Shown piece by piece: positions 34,074 through 41,604 of a DNA stretch of 45,058 nucleotides. The notes under the pieces were generated by a model. The model was not told the DNA's origin. It saw nothing but the letters and a program-made list of their open reading frames with translations, and did not search any database. Position 1 is the stretch's first letter. The number at the start of each line of letters is the position of its first letter. Origin of the DNA: an uncultured Collinsella sp. (lineage in GTDB: Bacteria > Actinomycetota > Coriobacteriia > Coriobacteriales > Coriobacteriaceae); assembly GCA_900544385.1 (NCBI GenBank), contig UQVD01000002.1:1-45058 (forward strand), read 5' to 3'. A program made the position numbers and the translations under genes.

Positions 34074-35185
34074 TGGCGGCCGGACAGCCGGTTCGCTCCG
34101 GTATCGACTTTTCGGCATTTCGCGATTCCAAGCTGGCCCGCGAGCTCATCGAACGCATCCATGAACTCGTCGGCGACCGCACCATCAACCTTATGGAAGT
34201 CTGCGGCACGCACACCGTGAGCATCGGTCGCTATGGCTTTCGCTCCATTATGCCGGCCGGGCTCAAGCTGCTGAGCGGCCCGGGTTGCCCCGTCTGCGTT
34301 ACCGCCAACCGCGACATCGACCACGCAATCGCACTCGCCAACATAGACGGCGCCATCATCACCACCTTTGGCGACATGATGCGCGTGCCCGGATCGTCCA
34401 CCTCGCTCGCTGCGCAAAAAGCGGCAGGGCGTGACATTCGCATCGTCTACTCCCCGCTCGACGCGCTCGACATTGCCGAGCAAAACCCCGATCGCCCGGT
34501 CATTTTTATGGGCGTGGGCTTTGAGACTACGACGCCCACCATCGCTGCCGCCATTTTGGAGGCCGATGCACGCGGGCTCCAGAACTTCTCGGTCTATTGC
34601 GCCCACAAGACCACGCCGCCGGCGTTGCGTGCCATCGCCAACGATCCCGAGACCGCCATCGACGGCTTTATCCTGCCGGGCCACGTCGCCACCATCACGG
34701 GCTTGGCGCCCTTTAGCTTTTTGGTCGACGAATTCAGTATCCCGGGCGTGGTCACGGGATTTGAGCCGGTCGATATCCTGCAAGGCATCTGCATGCTGGT
34801 CCAGATGGTTGTCGAGGACAGGTCCGCGATCGATAACGCCTACCGCCGTGGCGTCAACACAGACGGCAACCCCGTGGCGCGCCAGCTGGTCGAGCAGGTG
34901 TTTGAGCCATGCGACACCACATGGCGCGGGCTGGGGCCGATTACCAACTCGGGCCTTTCCATCCGCCCCGAGTTCTCGCGCTTTGACGCCCGCACCCGCT
35001 TTGACGTGCCCGTCGAGGAGACGGTCGAGCCGCATGGGTGCCGCTGCGGCGACGTGCTGCGCGGGGCCATTACGCCGAGCGACTGCCCTCTGTTCGGCCA
35101 CGCTTGTACACCCGAGCATCCCGTCGGCCCCTGCATGGTGAGCTCCGAGGGCAGCTGCGCAGCATATTTCCGCTACCGAGGCTAA
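34073..35185 (+). CDS. hypD: HypD, Fe-S scaffold for Fe(CN)2CO assembly
   Basis: A 370-residue protein starting with GTG that overlaps the hypC stop (TAGTG), so coupled. Family marks are LMEVCGTHTVSIGRYG, LLSGPGCPVCVT, MGVGFETTTP and the C-terminal Cys cluster (HGCRCGDVLRG, DCPLFGHACTPEHPVGPCM) that binds the [4Fe-4S]. It forms the complex with HypC on which the iron unit is built. Confidence 0.97.
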   Translation: MAAGQPVRSGIDFSAFRDSKLARELIERIHELVGDRTINLMEVCGTHTVSIGRYGFRSIMPAGLKLLSGPGCPVCVTANRDIDHAIALANIDGAIITTFGDMMRVPGSSTSLAAQKAAGRDIRIVYSPLDALDIAEQNPDRPVIFMGVGFETTTPTIAAAILEADARGLQNFSVYCAHKTTPPALRAIANDPETAIDGFILPGHVATITGLAPFSFLVDEFSIPGVVTGFEPVDILQGICMLVQMVVEDRSAIDNAYRRGVNTDGNPVARQLVEQVFEPCDTTWRGLGPITNSGLSIRPEFSRFDARTRFDVPVEETVEPHGCRCGDVLRGAITPSDCPLFGHACTPEHPVGPCMVSSEGSCAAYFRYRG

Positions 35186-35269
35186 TAGGTTCCGCCGTTC
35201 TAACGAACGGCGGACCAGTCGACGCTGCGTCTCACTCATATAATTCCACCCACGATTGGAGTTTTCGAT

Positions 35270-36304
35270 ATGTCCCATAGCGTTACCGATAGCACCGTCC
35301 TGCTGGGTCACGGCTCCGGTGGCCAGATGATGAAACGCATCATCGATGAGGTCTTTTTGGATGCCTTTGGTTCGCCCGAGCTGCTCGAAGGCAACGATGC
35401 CGGCGTCGCCGCGCTGCCCGCGAGCGGGTGCATCGCCATGTCGACCGACAGCTTTGTAGTCTCGCCGCAGTTCTTCCCCGGTGGCAACATCGGCCGCCTC
35501 GCCGTGTGTGGAACCGTCAACGACGTCGCGACCTCGGGCGCCAACGTGCGCTACCTATCGTGCGGCTTTATCCTCGAAGAGGGCTATCCCATGGATAAGC
35601 TCCACCAGATTGTGCAGACGATGGCCGAGACGGCGCGCGAGGCGGGCGTGTCCATAATCACGGGCGATACCAAGGTGGTCGAGCGCGGCGGGGCCGACGG
35701 CGTCTACATCAATACCGCCGGCGTGGGCGAGGTTCCCGCGGGCGTGGCGCTCAGCGGCGCCAACTGCCGCCCCGGCGACGTCATTCTGGTGTCGGGCACA
35801 CTGGGCGACCACGGCATCGCCATCATGAGCCAACGCGAGGGCCTGGCGTTTTCGAGCACAATCGAAAGCGACGCCGCGCCGCTCAACCACCTGATTGCCG
35901 ATGTGCTTGCCGCAGCGCCCGACACACGTTGCTTTCGCGACCCCACGCGCGGTGGCCTGGCGTCCACACTCAACGAGTTTGCCCAGGCCAGCAATGTTGC
36001 CATGGAGGTCGACGAGGATGCCGTGCCCGTGCGTCCCGACGTGCAGGCCGCCTGCGAGATGCTCGGCTACGATGTGCTGCAGGTGGCAAACGAGGGCAAG
36101 ATGGTTGCCGTCGTGCCGGCCGAGCAAGCCGATGCCGCGCTGAGCGCCATGCGCGCCGCCCGCTACGGCGAGAATGCCGCCATCATCGGTCGCGTGCTGC
36201 CACTTGCCGAGGGCGCCCATCCCGCCGTGCGCGTGCGCACCGGCTGGGGCTCGACCCGCATCCTCGACATGCTCGTAGGAGAGCAGCTGCCGAGAATTTG
36301 CTAA
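35270..36304 (+). CDS. hypE: HypE, hydrogenase cyanide-ligand synthesis protein
   Basis: A 344-residue PurM-like protein. It dehydrates a C-terminal thiocarboxamide to thiocyanate and passes cyanide to HypC-HypD. The needed C-terminal Cys is present (QLPRIC). LLGHGSGGQMMKRII is the ATP-binding N-terminus, and FRDPTRGGLASTLNE the usual mid motif. ATG at 35270 follows GGAG. It lies 84 nt after hypD. Confidence 0.97.
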   Translation: MSHSVTDSTVLLGHGSGGQMMKRIIDEVFLDAFGSPELLEGNDAGVAALPASGCIAMSTDSFVVSPQFFPGGNIGRLAVCGTVNDVATSGANVRYLSCGFILEEGYPMDKLHQIVQTMAETAREAGVSIITGDTKVVERGGADGVYINTAGVGEVPAGVALSGANCRPGDVILVSGTLGDHGIAIMSQREGLAFSSTIESDAAPLNHLIADVLAAAPDTRCFRDPTRGGLASTLNEFAQASNVAMEVDEDAVPVRPDVQAACEMLGYDVLQVANEGKMVAVVPAEQADAALSAMRAARYGENAAIIGRVLPLAEGAHPAVRVRTGWGSTRILDMLVGEQLPRIC

Positions 36305-36409
36305 CGACAAAGGCTCAGGGCTATTAAAGATATTCAGATTCCAAACATGCCCGGCACGCATGCCCAGTATTATGGGGTGCGTTTTACAACTCAAGCGGCA
36401 GGAGCACCC

Positions 36410-37078
36410 ATGGCAGCAGCTTTTTCCCATGTGATCTTTGACCTGGACGGCACCATTCTCAACACGCTCGAGGATCTGGCGGCCGCCGGCAACCATACCT
36501 GCGAGATGCACGGCTGGCCCACGTTTGCCGTAGACGAGTACCGCTACAAGGTGGGAAACGGCATGCTCAAGCTGGTTGAGCGTTTTATGCCTGCCAAGTA
36601 TGCGGGCGACGGTCGCATGTTTGAGCAGACACTTGCCGAGTTTAGGGCTTATTACGGCGAGCACAAGGAGGACCACACCGCCCCCTATGCCGGTACGATC
36701 GAGATGCTCGACCGCCTGCGCGCCGCGGGCGTGCAGCTTGCCGTGCTCACTAACAAGGACCACGTCTCGGCGGCTCCGCTTATCGAGAAGTATTTTGGTT
36801 CCGAGCGCTTTGCGCTGGTGCAGGGCCGCGTCGATGCGTTTCCCCCCAAGCCCGAGGCGCCCGTTACGCTGCATGTGATGAAAGAGCTAGGCGCCGATCC
36901 GTCGACCACGCTCTATGTGGGCGATTCCAATGTCGATATCCTGACCGGCCACAACGCCGGCCTTAAGAGTGCGGGCGTCAGCTGGGGTTTCCGCGGCCGC
37001 GCAGAGCTGGAAGCCGCCGGCGCCGACTACGTGGTGGACACCCAGGGCGAGCTCGCAGCGCTAATCCTGGGCGAGTAA
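36410..37078 (+). CDS. HAD-family phosphatase, phosphoglycolate-phosphatase-like
   Basis: A 222-residue haloacid-dehalogenase hydrolase. Motif I is FDLDGTILNT, motif II VLTNKD, motif III KPEAP, and motif IV YVGDSNVDILTGHNAG, with a helical cap between I and II. This is the Gph/PGP subgroup. Start ATG at 36410 has AGGAG upstream; the frame to 36347 has none. It follows hypE by 105 nt on the same strand; cotranscription is possible but a functional link is not apparent. Copy 2 of the structured repeat lies downstream. Confidence 0.9.
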   Translation: MAAAFSHVIFDLDGTILNTLEDLAAAGNHTCEMHGWPTFAVDEYRYKVGNGMLKLVERFMPAKYAGDGRMFEQTLAEFRAYYGEHKEDHTAPYAGTIEMLDRLRAAGVQLAVLTNKDHVSAAPLIEKYFGSERFALVQGRVDAFPPKPEAPVTLHVMKELGADPSTTLYVGDSNVDILTGHNAGLKSAGVSWGFRGRAELEAAGADYVVDTQGELAALILGE

Positions 37079-37191
37079 CGAGCGACACTGCTTAACGCAG
37101 CTGCGACAATGCTGTTGCGCGGAAAGTAGTCGTTGGGGACGTTCTTAAACGACTAGTCAGACAAGAACGCCCCAACGACTACCCCAACAAT

Positions 37192-37363
37192 GGCAACGCC
37201 GCAGGTAGAGGACGGACAGCGAGCGGACACCAGAGCGAACAAATTGGCATGAAAAGAGGACGGCATAGACCTTCTGGTCATACCGTCCTCTTTGAATGAC
37301 AAGTTGTCGCTCTGGTGCCCGCGCAACGTCGAGCAGTTGCGGCGTTTGGTAAAACGCCGCAAC
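37192..37363. repeat. Structured repeat, copy 2 (3' end of lipoprotein gene)
   Basis: Same flank (ACGCCGCAGGTAGAGGACGG) and tip (GACCTTCTGGTC) as copy 1. Outer stem: 37223-37238 with 37307-37322 (CACCAGAGCGA against TCGCTCTGGTG, plus GCGG/CCGC). Inner stem: AAAGAGGACGG (37253-37263) with CCGTCCTCTTT (37283-37293). End hairpin: GTTGCGGCG with CGCCGCAAC, stopping 3 nt before the lipoprotein stop. Several stem positions differ from copy 1 on both sides, so pairing is kept. Confidence 0.88.
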
Positions 37364-37366
37364 GAA

Positions 37367-37924
37367 CTAGCTCAGCATTGCATCCATCATCTCGGAGTTG
37401 ACGGAGTCGTCGGCAGACCACTCGCCGTCGTCGTTGCAGGTGTACTTGAAGATAACCGTGGTCTTCCTGGGCTCGGTGGCCTTGGTCACATCGACCATAA
37501 CCTGACCGGCCATCTTGTACAGCTCGTCATCGGAAGGAACCGTGTCAAGCGCGGCGACCTTCTCCTGATACTGGGTGGAGAAGTCCTCGACGATCTTGTT
37601 CATAGACTTGCAGGTGATAGAGACCTCGGCGGTCGCGACACCCTTGTCCTCGTCGACCGTCACGTCGCCGATCTTGTAGTCAAAGCCCTCGAGATAGGTC
37701 TTGGCATACTCCTTGGGATCGATACCCAGCTGCTCGAACTCGTCGCCCGAAGCTTCCTCCAGACCAGAAAGGAAGTCGTCGCCACCGTTCTTGACCTCGT
37801 CAAACTGCGTCGTAAGATCCTCGGTGATGAGCTCCTCAACCGAAGGACCTCCACAGCCGGAAAGCACGACCACGCATGCAACCAAGACGGCCATGAGGGG
37901 CGCAAGCAGCAGCTTCTTTTTCAT
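37367..37924 (-). CDS. Lipoprotein of unknown function, 185 aa
   Basis: Start ATG at 37924 (site GGGAGGAA) gives a lipoprotein signal: MKKKLLLAPLMAVLVACVVV, then lipobox LSGC, so the mature protein is lipid-anchored at the outer membrane face. The mature part is acidic, alternates helix and strand in a cystatin- or NTF2-like pattern (VTVDEDKGVATAEVSITCKS) and has two Cys (ITCKS and KYTCND). No family name is certain. The longer frame to 38143 lacks a site. Structured repeat copy 2 follows its stop. Confidence 0.85.
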   Translation of the reverse strand: MKKKLLLAPLMAVLVACVVVLSGCGGPSVEELITEDLTTQFDEVKNGGDDFLSGLEEASGDEFEQLGIDPKEYAKTYLEGFDYKIGDVTVDEDKGVATAEVSITCKSMNKIVEDFSTQYQEKVAALDTVPSDDELYKMAGQVMVDVTKATEPRKTTVIFKYTCNDDGEWSADDSVNSEMMDAMLS

Positions 37925-38105
37925 GTTGTTCCTCCCAATGAGCGGCACCGCGCTTCCCGGACGCGGCACACGTTGTAATAAGTAAGCCCATACTATCCAC
38001 TTATGAACACCCTCGGCAACGCGAAGGCGCGGTCGGTTCGTTTTAGCGTCCGAACGGTTTGCAAACCCGCCAAACGTGCAATAAAACGCTTCCCCGCGGT
38101 GCAAT

Positions 38106-38137
38106 AAAAAAGGTGGCCGGAAAACCCGACCACCCTT
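38106..38137 (-). terminator. Terminator of the PTS EIIA gene
   Basis: On the minus strand GGTGG and CGG pair across an AAAA-type loop with CCG and CCACC (38111-38134), followed by TTTTTTATT. It lies 24 nt after the crr stop. Confidence 0.85.
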
Positions 38138-38160
38138 GCACATCCTTTGGATGCCACAGT

Positions 38161-38697
38161 TTACTTGCGGACGACCTTAACGATGGCGTCACCGGCGGCG
38201 ACAGCGGAGTCGGCCTCAACGGCGAGTTCGACATCGGCAAACTCGGCGGTGTTGGACACGGCCACCACGACGCAGTCCTTGTAACCGGCAGCGGCGATCT
38301 TGGCGCGGTCGATCTTGAGTATGGGCTGGCCAGCCTTCACAACGTCGTCGGCCTTGACGAAGCCCTCGAAGCCGTCACCGTTCATGTTGACGGTATCGAC
38401 ACCAACGTGCACCAGAACCTCGATGCCGCTATCGGACTGCAGGCCCACGGCGTGACCCATGGTGACGGTCACCTTACCGTCGCAGGGAGCGTAGACCAGA
38501 TCGTCCTCGGGCCACACGGCACAGCCCTTGCCCAGAACCTCGCCACCAAAGACGGGATCGGGCACGTCGGCCATCTTGATGACCTTGCCCTTGACGGGCG
38601 AGCACAGCACGTCGGCGCCAGCAGAAGCAGAGATGGAGGCCGGAGCAGCGGCAGCCGCGGGCTCAGCCTTCTTCTTGAACATGTCAAACAGACCCAT
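38161..38697 (-). CDS. crr: PTS glucose-type EIIA component
   Basis: A 178-residue soluble EIIA(Glc). Residues 1-25 are an Ala-rich tail after MGLFDMFKKK, and 27-178 the EIIA domain. The paired His are His82 (MGHAVGLQ) and His97 (VLVHVGVDTVN), with the same 15-residue spacing as E. coli His75/His90; His97 is the phospho-site. ATG at 38697 has AGAGGAG upstream; the longer frame to 38976 has none. It is a stand-alone gene, so it likely serves EIIBC transporters elsewhere and could signal carbon status. Confidence 0.95.
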   Translation of the reverse strand: MGLFDMFKKKAEPAAAAAPASISASAGADVLCSPVKGKVIKMADVPDPVFGGEVLGKGCAVWPEDDLVYAPCDGKVTVTMGHAVGLQSDSGIEVLVHVGVDTVNMNGDGFEGFVKADDVVKAGQPILKIDRAKIAAAGYKDCVVVAVSNTAEFADVELAVEADSAVAAGDAIVKVVRK

Positions 38698-38718
38698 ACG
38701 TTTTCTCCTCTTGATTAA

Positions 38719-38775
38719 GCGCAACGTTGTGCGCATGCCTACGGTAATTATAGTGCCAAATGGTTCAAATGCTAA
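38719..38775 (-). promoter_or_regulatory. crr promoter and LacI-like operator
   Basis: On the minus strand TTAGCA (38775-38770), 17 nt, and a perfect TATAAT (38752-38747) form the promoter. Just downstream GCGCAACGTTGTGCGC (38719-38734) is a near-palindrome with a central AACGTT, the style of LacI/GalR-family operators, placed where a repressor would block elongation. No LacI-family gene is in the window. Confidence 0.65.
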
Positions 38776-38899
38776 GGTGGGGACTCGAATCGCGAGCCCT
38801 TCCCGGTAGCGCTCGTGGGACGAGCATCTCCTTTGCATCGCGAGTCGATAAGCCGAGTATCGCCTGCGCACGGGACGGGCAGAAGCGAGCGCACCAAGC

Positions 38900-38961
38900 C
38901 CGATACTTCTTTTCGCTCTCGAGTCCTGCCGCCGCCCAGGCCCTGACACTTCCTGATACCG
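38900..38961. repeat. Conserved block upstream of crr (also upstream of bglA)
   Basis: Opens CCGATACTTCTTTTCGC and closes TGACACTTCCTGATACCG, with 27 variable GC-rich bases between. Upstream of the phospho-beta-glucosidase (44920-44982) the same ends recur with one change in each and a 28-base centre. Both genes belong to PTS sugar use and are on the minus strand. Within each block ACTTC/ACTTT occurs twice in the same orientation, about 44 nt apart. Confidence 0.7.
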
Positions 38962-39036
38962 ACTGAAACGTGCCAAAATTAACCCGTCCCTTTTTGGTAG
39001 GTTTGGCGAGTGTGGATTTTCGGACGCTTAACTAAC

Positions 39037-39103
39037 GAGCGTGGATAATCTCCCACTTTGAGGCCGTCACCGAGCCAAAAACGGGAGATTATCCGCTCTC
39101 ATT
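39037..39103. repeat. 67-nt palindromic element, left of fic
   Basis: GGATAATCTCCC (39043-39054) faces GGGAGATTATCC (39083-39094), with outer GAGC/GCTC pairing and a centre ending CCAAAAAC. The same 67-nt element in the same orientation lies at 40476-40542, right of fic. A 9-base C run follows at 39112-39120. Confidence 0.9.
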
Positions 39104-39179
39104 TTGGATAACCCCCCCCCTGTACCAAGCCGAGCTCCATGGTCAAGTAATAACGACTTCTCATCATTAGATTGTTTAC

Positions 39180-39246
39180 ATCAATTCTAATAACTATTTG
39201 ATCCTTAAACTCGTTATTAGAATTGATATGATTAGCCTAATAACGA
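39180..39246. promoter_or_regulatory. Operator array upstream of fic
   Basis: ATCAATTCTAATAAC (39180-39194) and its exact complement (39213-39227) form a 15-bp inverted repeat with an 18-nt centre. TCGTTATTAG (39211-39220) is again repeated inverted at 39237-39246. Three copies of the CTAATAAC core lie within 70 nt before the fic start. The C-terminal winged helix of this Fic protein suggests it could bind here itself. Confidence 0.65.
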
Positions 39247-39276
39247 GTTTCCGGCACTAAAGATATGGAGGGCGCG

Positions 39277-40449
39277 ATGCAAATCGAGGAGAACGGCCAG
39301 GGAACGCTCCGCAATAATCTATCGGGGAAATCGGCTTACTATTCGTTTTTTCCAACGCCCTTGCAATCATTGAGGCAGCTAAACCTCACCGAGGAAACCT
39401 ATCGCACGCTTTCCGCATGCTCACGAAAGCTTGGAGAGCTTGAAGGCATGCTCTACTTTGTTCCCAACGCCGACATGTATCTGACAATGTACGTGCGCAA
39501 AGAAGCACTCCTTTCTTCGCAAATTGAGGGAACCCAGTGCACGTTTGACGACCTACTTAGTCCATCGCAAACACAACTCCATCATAAAGATGTCGCAGAC
39601 GTCGTGAATTACGTCCGTGCTGTCGACCGCGGCGTAGAACTGCTCAAAAAGATGCCCTTGTGCACGAGACTTCTTAGGCAAGTTCATGCGGTCCTGCTGG
39701 ACGGAGTGCGCGGAACGGAGAAAAATCCTGGCGAGCTGCGCTCCTCACAAAACTGGATTGGCCCCTCAGGTTGCACCATTGCAACCGCATCGTTTGTCCC
39801 TCCAAACATTGAAGATTTGAGCAACACGCTTCAGGACCTCGAACGCTTTATCAATGAGCCTCAAGTCGAAATGGATCCGATTGTGCGGGCGGCGCTCGTC
39901 CATTACCAATTTGAAACTGCCCATCCATTCCTAGACGGAAACGGTCGCCTGGGCAGGCTTCTCATTACACTTATGCTCATCAATGATGACGTTCTTCATT
40001 CTTGCTTGTTCTATCCATCGTTCCAGTTCAAGAAAAATCGAAGCGAGTACTACCGACAGCTCACATCCGTAAGGGAGAGAGGCACTTACGAGGAATGGAT
40101 AGAGTTTTTCTGCAACAGTCTTCTCGAGAGTGCGAAGGACTCGGTAGGGTCTTTAAAAAACCTTGTTGACCTCCATAACCGTTCCACAGCAACCATTACC
40201 GAAAATCTCGGAAGGACTGCTGCAAACGGGCAAAGGCTGTTGGGCATTCTTGAAGAGCACCCCATCGTCGACACCGCATTCATCGCTGCCCAACTCGATA
40301 TCGGCAGGAGTACCGCGAGCTCGCTCGTCAAATCATTTGAAGAATTGGGTATCCTCCGTCCGCTCGACGAGTCAAGACAGAGATACCGGCAGTACGGGTA
40401 TGAAGAGTATCTTTCGATTCTCAGGGAAGACGCTGAGCCGATTAGATAG
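39277..40449 (+). CDS. Fic-family AMP-transferase with C-terminal winged helix
   Basis: A 390-residue Fic protein. The N-terminal Fic_N region holds the inhibitory helix SSQIEG (80-85, the S/T-x3-E-G/N motif, so class II, self-inhibited). The catalytic loop HPFLDGNGRLGR is at 216-227, with all key residues. The C-terminal winged helix (about 315-375) probably binds DNA. Such enzymes move AMP (rarely other groups) to a Ser, Thr or Tyr. Start ATG at 39277 has GGAGG upstream; the ATG at 39265 overlaps that site. The gene is lower in GC than its neighbours and is bracketed by two copies of a palindromic element, which suggests acquisition. No antitoxin gene is next to it. Confidence 0.93.
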   Translation: MQIEENGQGTLRNNLSGKSAYYSFFPTPLQSLRQLNLTEETYRTLSACSRKLGELEGMLYFVPNADMYLTMYVRKEALLSSQIEGTQCTFDDLLSPSQTQLHHKDVADVVNYVRAVDRGVELLKKMPLCTRLLRQVHAVLLDGVRGTEKNPGELRSSQNWIGPSGCTIATASFVPPNIEDLSNTLQDLERFINEPQVEMDPIVRAALVHYQFETAHPFLDGNGRLGRLLITLMLINDDVLHSCLFYPSFQFKKNRSEYYRQLTSVRERGTYEEWIEFFCNSLLESAKDSVGSLKNLVDLHNRSTATITENLGRTAANGQRLLGILEEHPIVDTAFIAAQLDIGRSTASSLVKSFEELGILRPLDESRQRYRQYGYEEYLSILREDAEPIR

Positions 40450-40475
40450 GCATCGCAGCCCAGCCAAATTAAAGC

Positions 40476-40542
40476 GAGCGCGGATAATCTCCCACTTTGA
40501 GCCCGCACACAGGCCAAAAACGGGAGATTATCCACGCTCATT
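40476..40542. repeat. 67-nt palindromic element, right of fic
   Basis: Second copy of 39037-39103: GAGCG, GGATAATCTCCC, centre ending CCAAAAAC, then GGGAGATTATCC and CGCTC. Same length and orientation, with differences mostly in the loop and outer stem. It starts 26 nt after the fic stop. Confidence 0.9.
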
Positions 40543-40623
40543 CCTGAGTAGTCATTTATGAACGTCCCCGATGACTAGTCCGGCAACGCCGATGTTTCGG
40601 CAACGACAGCGAACGGGCCGCAT

Positions 40624-40804
40624 TCGGAGCAAGACGACGCCGCAGGTAGAGAACGGACAGCGAGCGGGCCGCATTTGAGACAAGGTGACGTGAAACGAAA
40701 GGGCGCTGACCTTCTGGTCGCGCCCTTGAAGTTGAACGTCAGATTGTCCAAATGCGGCCCGCGCAGCGTCGAGCAGTTACGGCGTTTGGTAAAACGCCGT
40801 AACT
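40624..40804. repeat. Structured repeat, copy 3 (3' end of pyrE)
   Basis: Flank CCGCAGGTAGAG and tip GACCTTCTGGTC are as in copies 1 and 2, but the stems are new. Outer stem: GCGGGCCGCATTTG (40664-40677) with CAAATGCGGCCCGC (40749-40762), continuing GACAA/TTGTC. Middle: TGACGT with ACGTCA. Inner: AAGGGCGC with GCGCCCTT. End hairpin: GTTACGGCG and CGCCGTAAC, touching the pyrE stop. A 35-nt imperfect copy of the 5' outer arm lies just to the left (40605-40639). Confidence 0.88.
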
Positions 40805-41483
40805 AACGAACTCCGTACTGCTCGTAGTAGGCGTCGATGGCGGTCTTAAGCTCGTCATCGATGACAACCTTGCCGTCGATCTCGTGGTTGTAGAGGGTCT
40901 CGACGACCTCGGCCATGGAAACGATACTCGCGACGGGGAAACCGTACTTTGCCTCGATCTCCTTCTGCGCGGTGGTCACGCCACCCTTGCCGACCTCCAT
41001 GCGGTTGAGGGACACGATCAGGCCCTTGATCTCGACATCGGCAGCAGCCTTGACCTTGGGATAGGTCTCGTCGATGGACTTGCCGCTGGTGGTAACGTCC
41101 TCGACCATGACCACGCGGTCGCCGTCCTTGGGCTCATAACCCAGCAGGTTGCCCTTATCGGCACCGTGGTCCTTGGCCTCCTTGCGGTCACAGCAGTACT
41201 TGACCTCCTTGCCGTACAGCTCGTGGTAGGCAATGGCGGTCACGACGGCCAGCGGAATACCCTTGTAGGCCGGCCCAAACAGCACATCAAAGTCATCGCC
41301 AAAGTTATCGTGGATGGCCTGGGCGTAATACTCGCCCAGCTTCTTGAGCTGATAGCCCGTCACGTAAGCGCCGGCGTTCATAAAGAACGGGGACTGGCGG
41401 CCGCTCTTGAGCGTAAAGCTGCCGAACTTAAGAACGTCGGACTCAACCATAAACTTGATGAACTCTTGCTTGTAAGCCTCCAT
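40803..41483 (-). CDS. pyrE: PyrE, orotate phosphoribosyltransferase
   Basis: Makes orotidine monophosphate from orotate and PRPP in pyrimidine synthesis. The 226-residue product has the PRPP-binding motif VVMVEDVTTSGKSIDE, FGSFTLKSGRQSPFFMNAG near the N-terminus, and the flexible-loop region CDRKEAKDHGADKGNLLG. Start ATG at 41483 follows GAGAGGAG. No other pyr gene is near; it appears monocistronic and the structured repeat copy 3 follows its stop. Confidence 0.96.
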   Translation of the reverse strand: MEAYKQEFIKFMVESDVLKFGSFTLKSGRQSPFFMNAGAYVTGYQLKKLGEYYAQAIHDNFGDDFDVLFGPAYKGIPLAVVTAIAYHELYGKEVKYCCDRKEAKDHGADKGNLLGYEPKDGDRVVMVEDVTTSGKSIDETYPKVKAAADVEIKGLIVSLNRMEVGKGGVTTAQKEIEAKYGFPVASIVSMAEVVETLYNHEIDGKVVIDDELKTAIDAYYEQYGVR

Positions 41484-41604
41484 GCGGGCTCCTCTCGTAA
41501 TTGCGTACATGCTCTTCAGTTTAGCGCAGGCGAGGCGTCGATGTGGGCGTGCTTTGAGGCCACATCCCCCCGTTAGAGTAAGGGACTGGGCGGCGGCTCA
41601 TACG

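Noticed and set aside
39112..39120. Nine-base C run as a phase-variation tract for fic
   Set aside because: It lies about 160 nt before the start, upstream of the operator array and not between promoter boxes; it could equally be a sequencing length error.
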